This document shows, piece after piece, positions 9,111 to 20,000 of a stretch of 24,759 bases of DNA. Numbering within the stretch: position 1 is the stretch's first letter; each line of letters opens with the position of its first letter. The DNA is from Reclinomonas americana ATCC 50394 (taxonomy: Eukaryota > Jakobida > Jakobea > Jakobida): contig PS015504.1 of the NCBI GenBank assembly GCA_048213135.1, positions 30,867 to 55,625 on the forward strand. Reading direction: 5' to 3'. The translations under genes were made by a program, and so were the position numbers. The notes below the pieces were generated by a model that was not told the origin of the DNA, searched no databases, and saw nothing but the letters and a program-made list of their open reading frames with translations.

Positions 9111-12059
9111 ATGTCGCCTGTTGCGTATGTCGTTGTTCTCTCGTGTGTGTCAGTGGTTGCTGACGACGTTTCCATTGCAGCCACCGATTGAAATGGAGCA
9201 GGATGAGGTGCGCCCTCTTGTCGTCGCCGACTGCGAATCTTTGTACTGACGTCATGCGCAGACCCCGGAGAACACGGTTGTGCTGCTTCCGTACTCGCAC
9301 GCCGATCAGCGCCGCGTGCAGCGCATTCGCGACACGATTCGTACCTTTATCGATTCGCGTTACCGATCGCCCGATCGCGCTTTCGAGACGCTGGCCGGCA
9401 TTCGACCGCGCACGGCGGCCAGCACTGCGGCCGCCAAGCGTGGTGGACCTCCGGCGCAGCACTTCACCGATCACCTTTCCGTTGATGCTTTCAATGTTGA
9501 GTATGTTGTTGAACGGGAAAAGTTGTTGACACACGACTCACTTGTCGGTGGTGTGCGATGCAAGGACCTGCTGGTGAAGGCCTTTGCCCACAAGCGCAAT
9601 CTGGAGGATGACACCTTCGAATTCATTTGGAAGACAGTGGACCCGCTCGGTCACGGGTGCGTCACGCGCGATGTGTTCCTCAAGTTCCTCAATCCGGAAC
9701 AACATCCGTTGCGTTGCCTTGCTCCCTTCATTCTCACTCTGCGTTTGTTCTTTTTCACGTTCATCTCTCCTTTCGTTTCTTCCCTCCCCTCTCCTTTTCT
9801 CTTTCTTTCTTTCTTTCTTTCTTTCCTTCTTTCTTTTTTCTCTTCTCTCTTCTCTCCGCATTCTCTTCTCCCCTCTCCTTTTTTCTCCTTCTCCCTCAGA
9901 CCCCTTCGTGAAACTCACTTCCGTGCAGGCTGTTTGAGGCCGTTGACGCCCTGCCGGAGGATGCTGTCATTCACTCACACGACGCCGACGGCCGGCGAGT
10001 GGTTGTGGGTGTCGTCGTCGAGTTTCGTCGTCATTTTTGCGTCACAGCCGAGCCTGTCCCTCTAACCCGTCGACGCAGTGACCGCCTGGTGCTCTCCGAA
10101 TGCCTCGATCGCCTGCGTCGCGAGACCTCCAGCATCAAGGAGCTCTTCCGCCGCTTCGACAGGGACCACTCGGGACTCGTGTTCCGTGAGAACATGGTGG
10201 AGGCGCTGCAGCAGTTGAACTTCACCGAACCCGAAATCATCCTCATTTGGGAGGCGTTGGATCCGCAAGAGACTGGTGTCGTTGACTTTTCGCAGTTTGC
10301 CGCCGCCTTTAATCAATCCGTGTACCAGCCGACACCACTCGTTAGGCGCGTCACGCATCGGCACTGCGCGCGGTGCTTGCTCACTGTGCGATGTGCTGCT
10401 TACCTGTGTTTTTGTGTTCGCGCAGCATGGGAAGTCGATACAAGGCCAACAGTCAGATGCGGTCGCACCTCACAGGTGGCGGTGTGGTCGTGCGTGGCTA
10501 CCGACAGACGCCACTCTCGGACCCGCAGTTGCGTCGAGGATTCCCCATTTGATGTGATTGTGCGACGCTGCTCAGGTGACGATTGCAGTGTTCTGGAGGA
10601 TCGCAAGTGGAGCAGCGAGCATCGCTGCGACAAGGCGCTCGACGAGCAGCTCATCATGTTTTTGCGGACGAATGCGTTGCGTAACTTGGGAGATCCATCT
10701 ATCACGTGCCCGCGTCCTCTGTTGACGTGCGCCTCTCGCTACAGGCCTGCTCGTCAGCAACTGATCCGCGGCATTCGCGTGTTGGCCTCCCGCTCCCACG
10801 ATCAGTTGCGCACACCCACGCATGAGCGTCGATTGCTTCGCCACTCATCCTTTTCTCCCTTCTCTTCTTCTCCACAGCTGCGTCATCTTTGCCGACATTA
10901 TGAGACTGCTCCAGCAGGCCGGCGGTCCACAACTGCTCCCGCCCGTGGCCGAGCGACTCAATCACATTCTGGACCCGCACAACTACGTCAGAATTCCACC
11001 CGAGCACTTTTTCATGTTTATCAACGCACCAGAGGAGTTGCGTGTTTGTGGCGTTACCGGTGTCGGGACATCCATCTTACTTGGCGTGTGTGTTTGCGCA
11101 GTGAGGTGCATGCACCGCTGGAACCCACGCACCACGTGGAGGGTGTGGTGCGTCTCCATGCATGGTTTCGCTCATCGCTCTTGCGTTCAGACTCACCAGT
11201 ACCCTCTCTCTCCTTTGTATGCAGCCTGCTCACCTGGAGAAGGCGCTGACGGAGATCTCGCAGGAGCCGTTGCGTTGACCGCTGTTTCTTCATTCTATGC
11301 TCTTGCTGTTCGCGTCTCTCAACTCGCGCAAACAGGCTGCCCGCGGCCGGTCGGTGGACGAGCACTGCACGCCAGGTCTGTTCGTGTGTATCCCGCCTCT
11401 CTCGCGCATGCGCTCACGCACCATACTCTGCAGGCCGAGTTGCAGCGCGTGCAGCAAAAAGATCCGACCAGCGAGGATGCCATCAGACACCGCGTGACGG
11501 CTCGCAAGACCGTGCAACTCATCGACCAGCACCAAGATGCGATCATGCGCACGTGTCGCCAGTACTGTGACAAGTTTCGTGCCCGAAGAAAGCAAAAAAG
11601 TTGTTTTTGAAGACCTACTCTCATCACCCATTCCACACGCAGATCGGGCACTGGAGAGGTGTCGTACCGCGAGTATCAACACATTATTCGCCACTGCGGT
11701 GTCATTCTCAGCGAATCCGACTTTGTGCGTGTGGTGGCTCTGGTGGACCCGTCGACCACGGGTCGGATCCAGTACGCCACTGTGCCAAAGGACGCTCATG
11801 CGGCCATCAAGTTGCGTGGGAGAACAGGAAAGGCGACAAGAAAAAATGGGTTGAGATTGCTGACCAGTACCTTCCCTCTTCTGCCCTCACCTTGTTCCTT
11901 TCCCTTCCCTCCCTCAACCCTCACCCCCCTTCCCCTTTCTTGCACAGATCCAACGCCCCCGCGGCCCTCAACGAAATCGACGCGGCCTACGAGGTTCTGC
12001 GTGCGCAGGAAAAGATCGACACACAGAACTTCCTGCGCAAGGGCACTCTTGGCAAGTGA
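9111..12059 (+). CDS. Multi-EF-hand protein
   Basis: Probable calcium-sensing or structural protein of ~585 residues with repeated EF-hand pairs; I do not recognise an orthologue. Likely exons: 9111-9119, 9181-9207, 9262-9707, 9929-10021, 10079-10321, 10426-10527, 10589-10675, 10745-10804, 10878-11036, 11102-11144, 11225-11268, 11336-11375, 11434-~11561, 11643-11810 and 11948-12059. One canonical-looking loop is visible (FDRDHSGLVFREN). Others are degenerate DPxxxG loops: VDPLGHGCVTRDVF, LDPQETGVVDFSQF and VDPSTTGRIQYATV. The first of these, in exon 9262-9707, follows a basic N-terminal helix. Seven of its donors are GTTGCG in phase 2, giving a run of phase 2-2 symmetric exons. Three points are uncertain: the start (MSP before the GTTGCG donor at 9120 is the only in-phase option I found), the donor at 10322, and the donor near 11553-11562. 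A 5' extension through 8947-9110 is possible. Confidence 0.78.
9801..9835. repeat. (TTTC)n tract in EF-hand gene intron
   Basis: CTTT tetranucleotide repeats lie in the 221-nt intron 9708-9928, within a longer C/T-rich stretch that runs to the acceptor at 9928. Confidence 0.9.
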
Positions 12060-12362
12060 GCCAGCGCTTTGCCGCTCTCAGCGTGTTTTTTTTTACTATT
12101 TTCCGAGTTCGTCTGTGCCTCCCACCTCGAAGAAGCAGCAAGTATACGTGCCACGCCACTGAAAACAAACAAGCGAATATTGCGAAGTTGCAACAAAAAG
12201 CTGAGAAACGCATTGGAATCGTCCTCACGCGTGTCCATTCCGTTTTTCTGCAAGCATCTTTGTGAGCCAAGCGTCCTCTCGATCGTGCCCTCAGTCCGTC
12301 GCTGTGTGCGGTCGCGACCACCTTTTGTTGTGTTCGTGTGAGTGAGTGAGTGTGCGACCTCG
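12060..12362. other. Intergenic spacer, nothing recognised
   Basis: A 303-bp spacer separates the EF-hand gene stop and the transporter start. It contains short T and A runs but no clear AATAAA. I see no RNA gene or repeat. Confidence 0.6.
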
Positions 12363-13682
12363 ATGAGTGGTGGCAGTGCGCTGGAGACACTTCCGGGCTC
12401 GGTGTGGCTCGTCTCCTGGTTCCTCATCAATGTGCTGCTGGCGGTGTTGAACAAGCTCATCTTTCAATGGACGACCTTCAAGTACCCCTTCTTGCTCAGC
12501 GCTATTCACATGGTATCTATCTCTCATCTCCTCTCTCCCTTGTCTCTCTCCTCTTCTCTCTCCTCTCCTCCTGTTCCCCCCTCGCATGCCTTCATATCGC
12601 CCTCTCCCTGCCTCTTCTTCTCTTTCCTCCCCCTCTCCTCTCCTCCCTCTCCTCCCTCTCCGCCTTCTCTTCTCCTCCCTCGCCTCGCTCTCCTCGTCGG
12701 CCCCCTTCTCTCCCTCTTCTCCTTCACCTTTTCACCTTTGCCCCCCTCTCCTCCCCTCCTTTTCCTTCTCTCAACCCACGCACCACAGGCCGTCTCCACG
12801 TGGCTCTCACAAGTCTGGTGCGACTGGCTCAACATTCCCGATCCCATCGAGCAAGAGGCACAACAGCAACAGCAGCAACAGCGCGAACAGGGCGAGGAGC
12901 TGGTACCATTAAAGGCGGGCGACGGCGTGTCACCGCTGTCGTCGTCGTCATCGTCGTCGGCCACTGGCGGCATGTCGCGAAAGCGGCTCATCTTTTGGTT
13001 CTCGTTTGTGTTTTCAATCAACATCGCCCTCGGCAACGTCAGCCTCTACTTTGCCACCCTCAGTCTGTCGCAGGTGCCTTGCCTTTTGTGCAACCCCTCT
13101 CGTTCTGCCACTCACTCCACGGTTGCAGGTCGTGCGTGCCACCATTCCCGGATTCACCATGGCCACGTCGTACCTCATCCTGCGCAAACGATTCTCGTTC
13201 AAGCTGTTGCTGTCGGTGGCGCCGGTGATCTTGGGCACGGTTCGGCCGCTTCTCCCCTCCCCTTCCTCCCCGCCTCCCACGTCTCTTGCTAAACATGCAT
13301 TTNNNNNNNNNNNNNNNNNNNNNNNNNNNNNNNNNNNTCTGCATCACCATTGTCGGCTCCATCATCTACTCGGGTGCGGACGATGTGTGAGACTGCCGAC
13401 GATTTTTTTGGTGACTGACTTTTTTTTGCGTGCCACGCAGTGGTCGAGTACAACGAAGGCAAGGCGCGAACAAACGCCGCCAGCAGTTCTGCCAACGGTA
13501 ACTCCTCCTCGTCTTCAACCTCGTCTTCGATCAACGGCGATCCGGAGGCCGCGATGCGTGGCGGCAGTAGTCGCGAGAGATTAGCGGACCTCGACGACGG
13601 CCAGTCGCCAACCATGGGCGTACGCGGTCGGCGAAATGCGGGTGGCACAGCTGCTGCTGGTGGTGGAGGCGCACCCACATGA
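12363..13682 (+). CDS. TPT/SLC35-like drug-metabolite superfamily transporter (internal gap)
   Basis: Member of the triose-phosphate/nucleotide-sugar translocator family, expected in Golgi, ER or plastid membranes; the substrate is not predictable here. Exons: 12363-12512, 12789-13073, 13129-13239, gap, then ?-13373 and 13441-13682. The first exon encodes TM1 (WLVSWFLINVLLAVLNKLIF) and its family signature NK, then FKYPFLLSAIHM. After a Gln/Ser-rich loop come FWFSFVFSINIALGNVSLYF, LSLSQVVRATIPGFTMATSY and KLLLSVAPVILG. After the gap the last helix reads ITIVGSIIYS, followed by a Ser/Gly-rich hydrophilic tail with no motif I recognise. Roughly 150-180 residues (about TM5-TM9) are missing, far more than 35 N can hold. 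The 276-nt first intron is almost pure C/T. The ATG at 12363 opens the hydrophobic segment directly. Confidence 0.87.
13303..13337. other. Assembly gap (35 N)
   Basis: A run of N falls inside the transporter gene. The flanking coding sequence shows the true missing length must be several hundred bases. Confidence 0.99.
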
Positions 13683-13829
13683 GCAAGTGAAACTGTGGAT
13701 TCACAAAGCGACAAAAAGAAGCTGCAGTTCCATCCGCGAAGCAGAGTTGTCCTTGTCCGTCGAGCGCGCATAGCAGAAGTCGGAGGTGGATCTTTGTGCG
13801 CGCATTTATCGACCTTTGCCTTGTCTCCC

Positions 13830-15098
13830 ATGAGTGGCAAGAACCAACAGCTGGCATCGGCGCCACCAGCGTCGCTGGCCTCCTCCGGAGAGTTCCGATA
13901 CTCATCGCTCGACGGTCGTCCACCTCCCGAAAACCCCTACGCTGTTGCGTGGTGTTCACAGAGAAAGAGACACATGAGCACAGAGACACAGTCATCCTCT
14001 CTCCCTCCCATGTGCGATGTGTGTGTTTCGCGCCCTCGTGGTGGCGGCGATGGGTGATGATTGTAGTTGCTGATGTTCGATTCTTTTTGACCTCGCATTC
14101 CGCGCCATCAGTCGCCGGTGAGTGAGTGTGCCAGAGTGTGTGAGTGTGCAATGGGAAGCACGTCCACTCACTCACTCTCTCTCTCTCTCTCTCTCTCTCT
14201 CGTTCTTGGTGTGATTGCGTTGCGCAGCGATACGACGAGGTGAGATCGGCGATCGACAAGACTTCTCCGCTGTTGCTGCTCACCGTTGTCGAGTCGCAGG
14301 CGTACCACTCGCAGCCGGCACTGACATACCAGTCATCCTCATCACCATCGCCACCACCATCATCATTACCGCCATTGGCTGCGTATCAGGAGCCACCACC
14401 GCCTTATCCTGGCTACGGTTCCATCGGCCGGTCGTATCCACCGGCGCCACCACCACTGCCACACGCTCCCCTGCTCGCTCCACCGCCGCTGTACGCTGAC
14501 TGGGGACCACCACCATCGTTGCCGGGACCACCACCACCACCGGCGGTGCCGCAGACGGGACAGGTGGTGTTGCCGGCGGGCGTGCAGCTCGGCCAGCCGA
14601 CGCGAACCCACCTGGAGTGCAGCAATGTCATTTGTCCGCGATGCTCGGCCCTCGGTGCGTGTCATTGTGCTGCATTTGCGCTGTTTGTCTTGCTCACTGG
14701 CGTGCGTCTGCAGTCACCACAAGGTGCATGCTCGTCGCAGAAAAAATTGACGACTAACATTGCTGTTCCAGCTGACTTGTTGTGGAATCGTGCAGAGTCG
14801 TTCGCGGTCCAGGCGCGGCGGTGTGGACGTCGTCCATTGCAGTGGCGCTCCTCGGCGGATTCCTCGGCTGCTGTCTCATGTTGCGTACGCTTCCTGTTCC
14901 CTTCAATTTGCTGGAGAACTCACCTACTGTCGTGCAGTCCCTGTTGCATAACATCACTGCAAGACACGGTTGGTGGTACCGTGCAGTCTTGATATGCCTT
15001 CTCACCTCTCACACGCTTCTGGCTTGTTGTCGTTGCTGGCGCAGAAACACTACTGTCCCGTGTGCGACCATCTCATTGGGGTGTACAAACCGTGCTGA
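13830..15098 (+). CDS. LITAF-domain protein with Pro-rich N-terminus
   Basis: Monotopic late-endosome/lysosome membrane protein of the LITAF (SIMPLE) family, which binds zinc through two CxxC knuckles flanking a membrane-embedded segment. Exons: 13830-13943, possibly 14228-14239, then 14300-14654, 14714-14723, 14796-14879, 14938-14968 and 15045-15098. The product is 219 residues with the 12-nt exon, or 215 without it. The N-terminal ~140 residues are Pro/Ser/Tyr-rich and include PPPPYPGYG, a PPxY-type motif that in this family recruits WW-domain ubiquitin ligases. The domain starts at ICPRCSALVTTRVVRGPGAA, followed by the hydrophobic stretch VALLGGFLGCCLIPCC and the second knuckle KHYCPVCDHLIGVYKPC at the very C-terminus. 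Each junction from 14300 on is fixed by this consensus. The stop is 210 bp before the next start. Confidence 0.92.
14167..14201. repeat. (TC)n microsatellite in LITAF gene intron
   Basis: A (CT)n run lies a few bases upstream of the acceptor-like CAG at 14225-14227, where it could serve as an extended pyrimidine tract. Confidence 0.95.
14714..14723 (+). other. 10-nt micro-exon of the LITAF gene
   Basis: TCACCACAAG lies between ...CTGCAG and GTGCATG. It completes the codons for V-T-T-R between CPRCSAL and VVRGPG, exactly where the family has this stretch. Skipping it would break the frame. Confidence 0.85.
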
Positions 15099-15308
15099 CG
15101 TGCGCGCATGGAAACGATAGGAGGAGGAGCTGTGATTAAATACCCATTGTGTTGCTGTTGTTGCGAACTGCGACGGAGTATCTACCTACGTACACTGGTC
15201 GAGTTGAAAACCTCGCACGTCGAGTTCGACGGCGACAGTCGTCCCGCCGTCGTCGGAAGAAAACCACTTTGTTGTTGTTTGCATCAAGAGAGAGTGAGCA
15301 AGCCACTC

Positions 15309-17000
15309 ATGGAGAGCACCAACACTGCCAGCGATAGCAGCGCGGTCGCCGACCTGATCGGCTCCATGCAAGCACTCACGGTCAGTGCNNNNNNNNNNNN
15401 NNNNNNNNNNNNNNNNNNNNNNNNNNNNNNNNNNNNNNNNNNNNNNNNNNNNNNNNNNNNNNNNNNNNNNNNNNNNNNNNNNNNNNNNNNNNNNNNNNNN
15501 NNNNNNNNNNNNNNNNNNNNNNNNNNNNNNNNNNNNNNNNNNNNNNNNNNNNNNNNNNNNNNNNNNNNNNNNNNNNNNNNNNNNNNNNNNNNNNNNNNNN
15601 NNNNNNNNNNNNNNNNNNNNNNNNNNNNNNNNNNNNNNNNNNNNNNNNNNNNNNNNNNNNNNNNNNNNNNNNNNNNNNNNNNNNNNNNNNNNNNNNNNNN
15701 NNNNNNNNNNNNNNNNNNNNNNNNNNNNNNNNNNNNNNNNNNNNNNNNNNNNNNNNNNNNNNNNNNNNNNNNNNNNNNNNNNNNNNNNNNNNNNNNNNNN
15801 NNNNNNNGTGGCTGCAGCTGTGGACGCAGGATCAGCGTCGGAGGCACAGGTGGTACTGGGCGAGCGCATTGGTCGACTGCGTCGTGTCGAGGCCTCTGCC
15901 TGGGACGATCACAACACGCTGGTGAAGGACGGCAGTCAGGTGGTGGCACGCGAGCGCATCATGCAGGAGCTGGGCTTGTCGCTCGACGCGTTTGAGCGAC
16001 AGCGCGAACTGTGGGCCGCCTACTTTACCCCGGCAGGTGCGAGCGGGTAAAGGGCGCGAGTGAGCGAGAGAGGCACGAGCTCAACGTGCTGTCTGTGCCC
16101 CCGCCCGCAGTGGACAAGGCGGAGTTGCAGGGCGACTCGTGCTCCTCGTTCTCCACGTGGCGCGACACGGTGCTGCCGCGGTACATGCAGCCGGGCGATT
16201 TCGAAAGGTGGAGCGAGGTGCCGACCGACCACTCGTGGGCCGACCGCTTCACCGTGCGTATATGCGAAGGTACCCGTGATCTGCTGAGCATCCTTGATGA
16301 GTGTGAGGTGAGGAGTGGCATAGTCTGGATCTTTTCTCTTCGCCTCCTCACTTTTACAAATCGCAGATCCCCGCCGCCGACAGTCCGTGCACTGGCCTCG
16401 AGCAGCTGGAGACACTGGATGTGAACGAGTGCACGTGTCGACTCTTTATCGATGTGTGGTTGTGGCCACTGGTGACCATGTATCGCGGGCGTGTGCGCAG
16501 TCAGGTGAGGCCGACTTGAACAGTGCGCACTTTTTCTCTCCTCGTGACTGACGAGCGCCACAGGTCGAACCACGTATCGGCAGCAAAGAGACGCTGTCGA
16601 GTGGTCCACTCGACTACCGCCTCACCTTTGTGCATCCGCCACAAGCGGACGGCGAGGCCTCGGCGCACTCGCACGTGGTTGTTGAGGCCAAGCGCGGCAA
16701 GGGCAAGATGACACAAGGTGGGTGTGCCGTGCTCTTTGTGCCCTTTTTTCCTTCACAAAACTCACCCCCTCCATAGCCGTGGTGCAGTCGATGGTGCAAC
16801 TGCTGACGCTGCAGCAGCAAGTGGGCGCAGCACGTCCACTGTACGCCGTCGCGTGTTCGGCCTACCGCTTCCAATTCCTGCGACTGGACGCCCATCGCTT
16901 CCTCCTCTCCCCGCAGTACCAGGCCGACACCTGGGAACGAATGTACTGGATCCTCGATCGTGTCGCCGGCATCATGGCCGAGGCCGCCTCCGCCGAGTGA
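15309..17000 (+). CDS. Unknown protein with PD-(D/E)XK nuclease-like C-terminus (internal gap)
   Basis: I do not recognise an orthologue. Exons: 15309 into the gap, gap to 16036, then 16111-16307, 16367-16504, 16564-16717 and 16777-17000; all phases after the gap close. After a Ser/Thr-rich N-terminus and the gap comes a helical, charged region (GERIGRLRRVEASAWDDHNT). A mixed alpha/beta C-terminal part follows. In it, DYRLTFVHPP and VVVEAKRGKGKMTQ give an Asp ... Glu-x-Lys pattern. A Gln-rich helix (VQSMVQLLTLQQQ) and a strand (LYAVACSAYRFQFL) come next. This order (D, ExK, then a Q/helix) is typical of PD-(D/E)XK nuclease folds and of related domains in protist and fungal effector-like proteins. 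The nuclease call is inference. The ATG at 15309 is preferred; an upstream in-frame reading from 15108 gives Cys-runs with no family look. AATAAA follows the stop. Confidence 0.72.
15389..15807. other. Assembly gap (419 N)
   Basis: A run of N falls inside the PD-(D/E)XK-like gene. Whether it hides introns or only coding sequence cannot be seen. Confidence 0.99.
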
Positions 17001-17004
17001 GAAC

Positions 17005-17010
17005 AATAAA
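17005..17010 (+). promoter_or_regulatory. Candidate polyadenylation signal AATAAA
   Basis: AATAAA starts five bases after the stop of the PD-(D/E)XK-like gene and 67 bp before the next start codon. This leaves a very short 3' UTR if it is used. Confidence 0.45.
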
Positions 17011-17076
17011 CACCACAACCCAATATTCCGACGGATTCGTCGTGTCCTTCTTCATTATCGCTCCTCCTCCGAACAC

Positions 17077-20000
17077 ATGAGCGACGAGGATGTGCCTCGC
17101 AGTGGCACAGGCAGTTGCGTATTCTCTCTTCTTCTCTCTCTGTCTGTTTGTGTGGGGCCGGCGAAAGGAGAGCAGCGCGTGGCCATGTCCAAACACGCGA
17201 ATACTTCTCGCGCGCACACGCACACGCGCACACTCTCTGACTCTCGCCACTCAAACAGGCCAACGATCATCGCGTCGCGGGCACACAGGGAGCGGGCGGC
17301 ATCAGGTGCCGATTGGAGGCGGTGATCTGATGATGATGTCGGGCGAGGGAGTGGTGACAGGCGAGGACATTGAGCGGGAGATGGAGGAGCGTGAGTTGCA
17401 GACAATGCTGGTGGATCCAGAGACCGGCAGCAGTGGAGGCGGCAGTCGTCGGCGAGCTCCGCAAGTGGCACTGCCGTCTCCGCGACCGAGACGCACCAGT
17501 GCGGCCACTGCAGCAGCCGCCGCTGCTCCTGCATTGCCCTCAGGCTCCTCGGCGTCGTCGCATGCACGTCGCTCACGGCCGCCTTCTCGCGATGCATCAC
17601 TGTCCGACTCTCGTCGCCACTCCGCCGGTCTCTATGTGGGCGGTGAGGTGGCGCACAATGGTGATGACGACGATGACGATGATGATGGCGACGACGAGGA
17701 GAATACACGCTCCATGGCCTGGGATGAGGTGCCGGGATCACGCGGCAGTCGTGTGCGTTGCTTTGCTGTGTTGCTTGTTTTGTGTGAAAGGGTGGGTGTG
17801 TCTTGCTCACCCGGGCGTCGCAGTCGAGTGTTCCTGCGTCGCATCAACCGCGTGACCTCGAGGAACGGCATCAGGCGATCAATGCCTTGTTTGGTTTCAT
17901 CCCGTTGCGTCTGTGCTGCTTGTTGCTCGGCGTGGAATGCCATGTTCTAGCCTCTGACTCTGATTGCGTGTGGGATGTGCAGATGGAAGGGCAAGATCAT
18001 GAAGCGGTGAGTGGTACATTTGTTTGACTTCCAGTGTATGCCTCTTTGATTTGCTCACTACATGTGTTGCCTGCGTGCAGACCACTTGAACTGCGGTCGC
18101 CGGCGGTGCAGACTCTATACAGAGCACAGACCAAGGGCTCTGGTGTGTGTATCTTACTTTTCCTGTCGATGTCATGTCATTCGCACTCACTCCTCCTCCG
18201 GGGGACATGCAGAGCGCTTCTGCCAGATGGGCAACTGGATTTGGTTCATTGTGATTGGCTGGTGGCTCTCCTTGATGCACCTCGTGTGCGCCCTGCTCAT
18301 GGCGGTCACCATTGTGGGCTATCCTCACGCGGGCGCCTGTCTGCGCTTTGCGAGATACATTTTCTGGCCTTTTGGAACGCGCATAGAACGTGAAGTGGAG
18401 GCGCATGCCAATGGAGCGCACAGTGCACGGGTTCGGCGATTGCTTGTCTTCGTCATGGACGCTGTAGTTTCACGCTCACTGCTCCACCGACAACCTGACA
18501 GGCGTCGCTGGCCATGGCAGACGACGCAATGCCGTCGTATCAGAGTGTCGAACGGTATCCGTCGCTGTCCATTCAGAACGCGAAGCCGTCGAGTTTCCGA
18601 CAAGCGTGCTTCTCCTCGGTCGTCTACTTTGCTCTTGTTTGTTGCGTAGCACACACCCCCCGTCGAACCCCAAGTGATGTGCTGCAGCCGACGTCAATCT
18701 CATGTCTTGCCCACCAGATCCCATACTCTTCGTGTTGCACGCGATTGCGGCCAGTCTCTGCTGGTTCTTCATTCTATGGATCCCAATGAGCAAGATGCAC
18801 GTCACTGTGCTGCGAGTGCTGGCTGTGGATCCACTCAACATGCAATTCAATGCCTCGTCTGTTGCGTCGTGTCACTCAATCTTGGCCCTCATCGCTGTCT
18901 CTCCCTCACCTGCACCCACTCGTGACAGCGTGCGGAAGAAGACTACGGTCACTGGCACGTGGAAAGTTGTGTGTTCTCCGCCTCCAACGTCTACTACTAC
19001 AAGTACTCGGTGTACGGCATGAACATCATTCTCGTCAGTTGCGGACACCACCATTCCCCATGTCGACAACTCCATGTGGTTGTCCTCACCGCCTGTTCGT
19101 GCGGCAGATCTGCTGGTGTTTGTGCTGCTGTCACTCGGTGGCGGCTACCTCACACCGAAGCAGTGGCGTGACGATTACTGTGTGCTGATCTTTGCCGCCT
19201 GCCTCATTTCTGTGGTGCCCTTGGCCTACTACATTGGCAAGGCTGTGTCGAGGTGTGTAAGAGAGAGGGAGCACGCAGTCTCAGCAGCCCTCCGCGGTGC
19301 GCTCACTCCTTCGCGCCCCGCTCCAGCATCTCTGCACAAACGTCGTTTGTGGTGGGCGCCTTCCTGAACGCCACCTTTGGCACGGTGGTGGAGTTGGCAT
19401 TGTACATTTTCATGCTCCGTGGCGGTCTGTTGCCGATTTTGAAAAAGGCTCTTACTGGCTCGCTGATTGCCGTGCTGCTGCTCCTGCCTGGTCTCGCAAT
19501 GGTATGGCTTCTTTTCTTCTGCTGCATGCTGGTCGATGGCTGCTGACCGCGACGTGCAGATTCTGGGCGGCTTTGTGAAGCGTGAGCAGCGATTCAATCG
19601 TCGTGCGGCCGGCGTGTCCGGTGTTCTGCTGCTGCTCTCGGTGCTCGGTGCCTTCCTGCCCACATTTGTCATGTGGTTCATCGGGCATCCGACACTCGAC
19701 TGCAGTCACTGTGATGTGGCAATGTTCAACTCGAATTCAACACTCGCATGCGGCGACTGCACGTATCGTGAGGTGGGTGTGCGCCTCACTTTATGCTGTC
19801 TCGTTCGTAACACATTGTTTCATCTCGTTCACCTTGCAGACCGATCTGTCACACGATTCCGCGTACGAAACTCGTGTCAGGTGCGTGCTGAGACGGGTCA
19901 CGCCGCACGCCGGCCTCGATGCTTACCCTCTCGCGCAGACCGTTCATGTACTTTTGTGCCATCCTACTCCCCGTCTGCTACATCATTGGACTCGTGTTCA

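Noticed and set aside
15108-15308. Upstream start METIGGGAVIKYP for the PD-(D/E)XK-like gene
   Set aside because: It overlaps the 3' flank of the LITAF gene and gives Cys-runs from TGT repeats. The ATG at 15309 is more plausible, though not proven.
16251-16307. Possible intron starting GTGCGTATATG at 16254
   Set aside because: Reading through gives a continuous, sensible protein to the donor at 16308, and the phases close without removing it.
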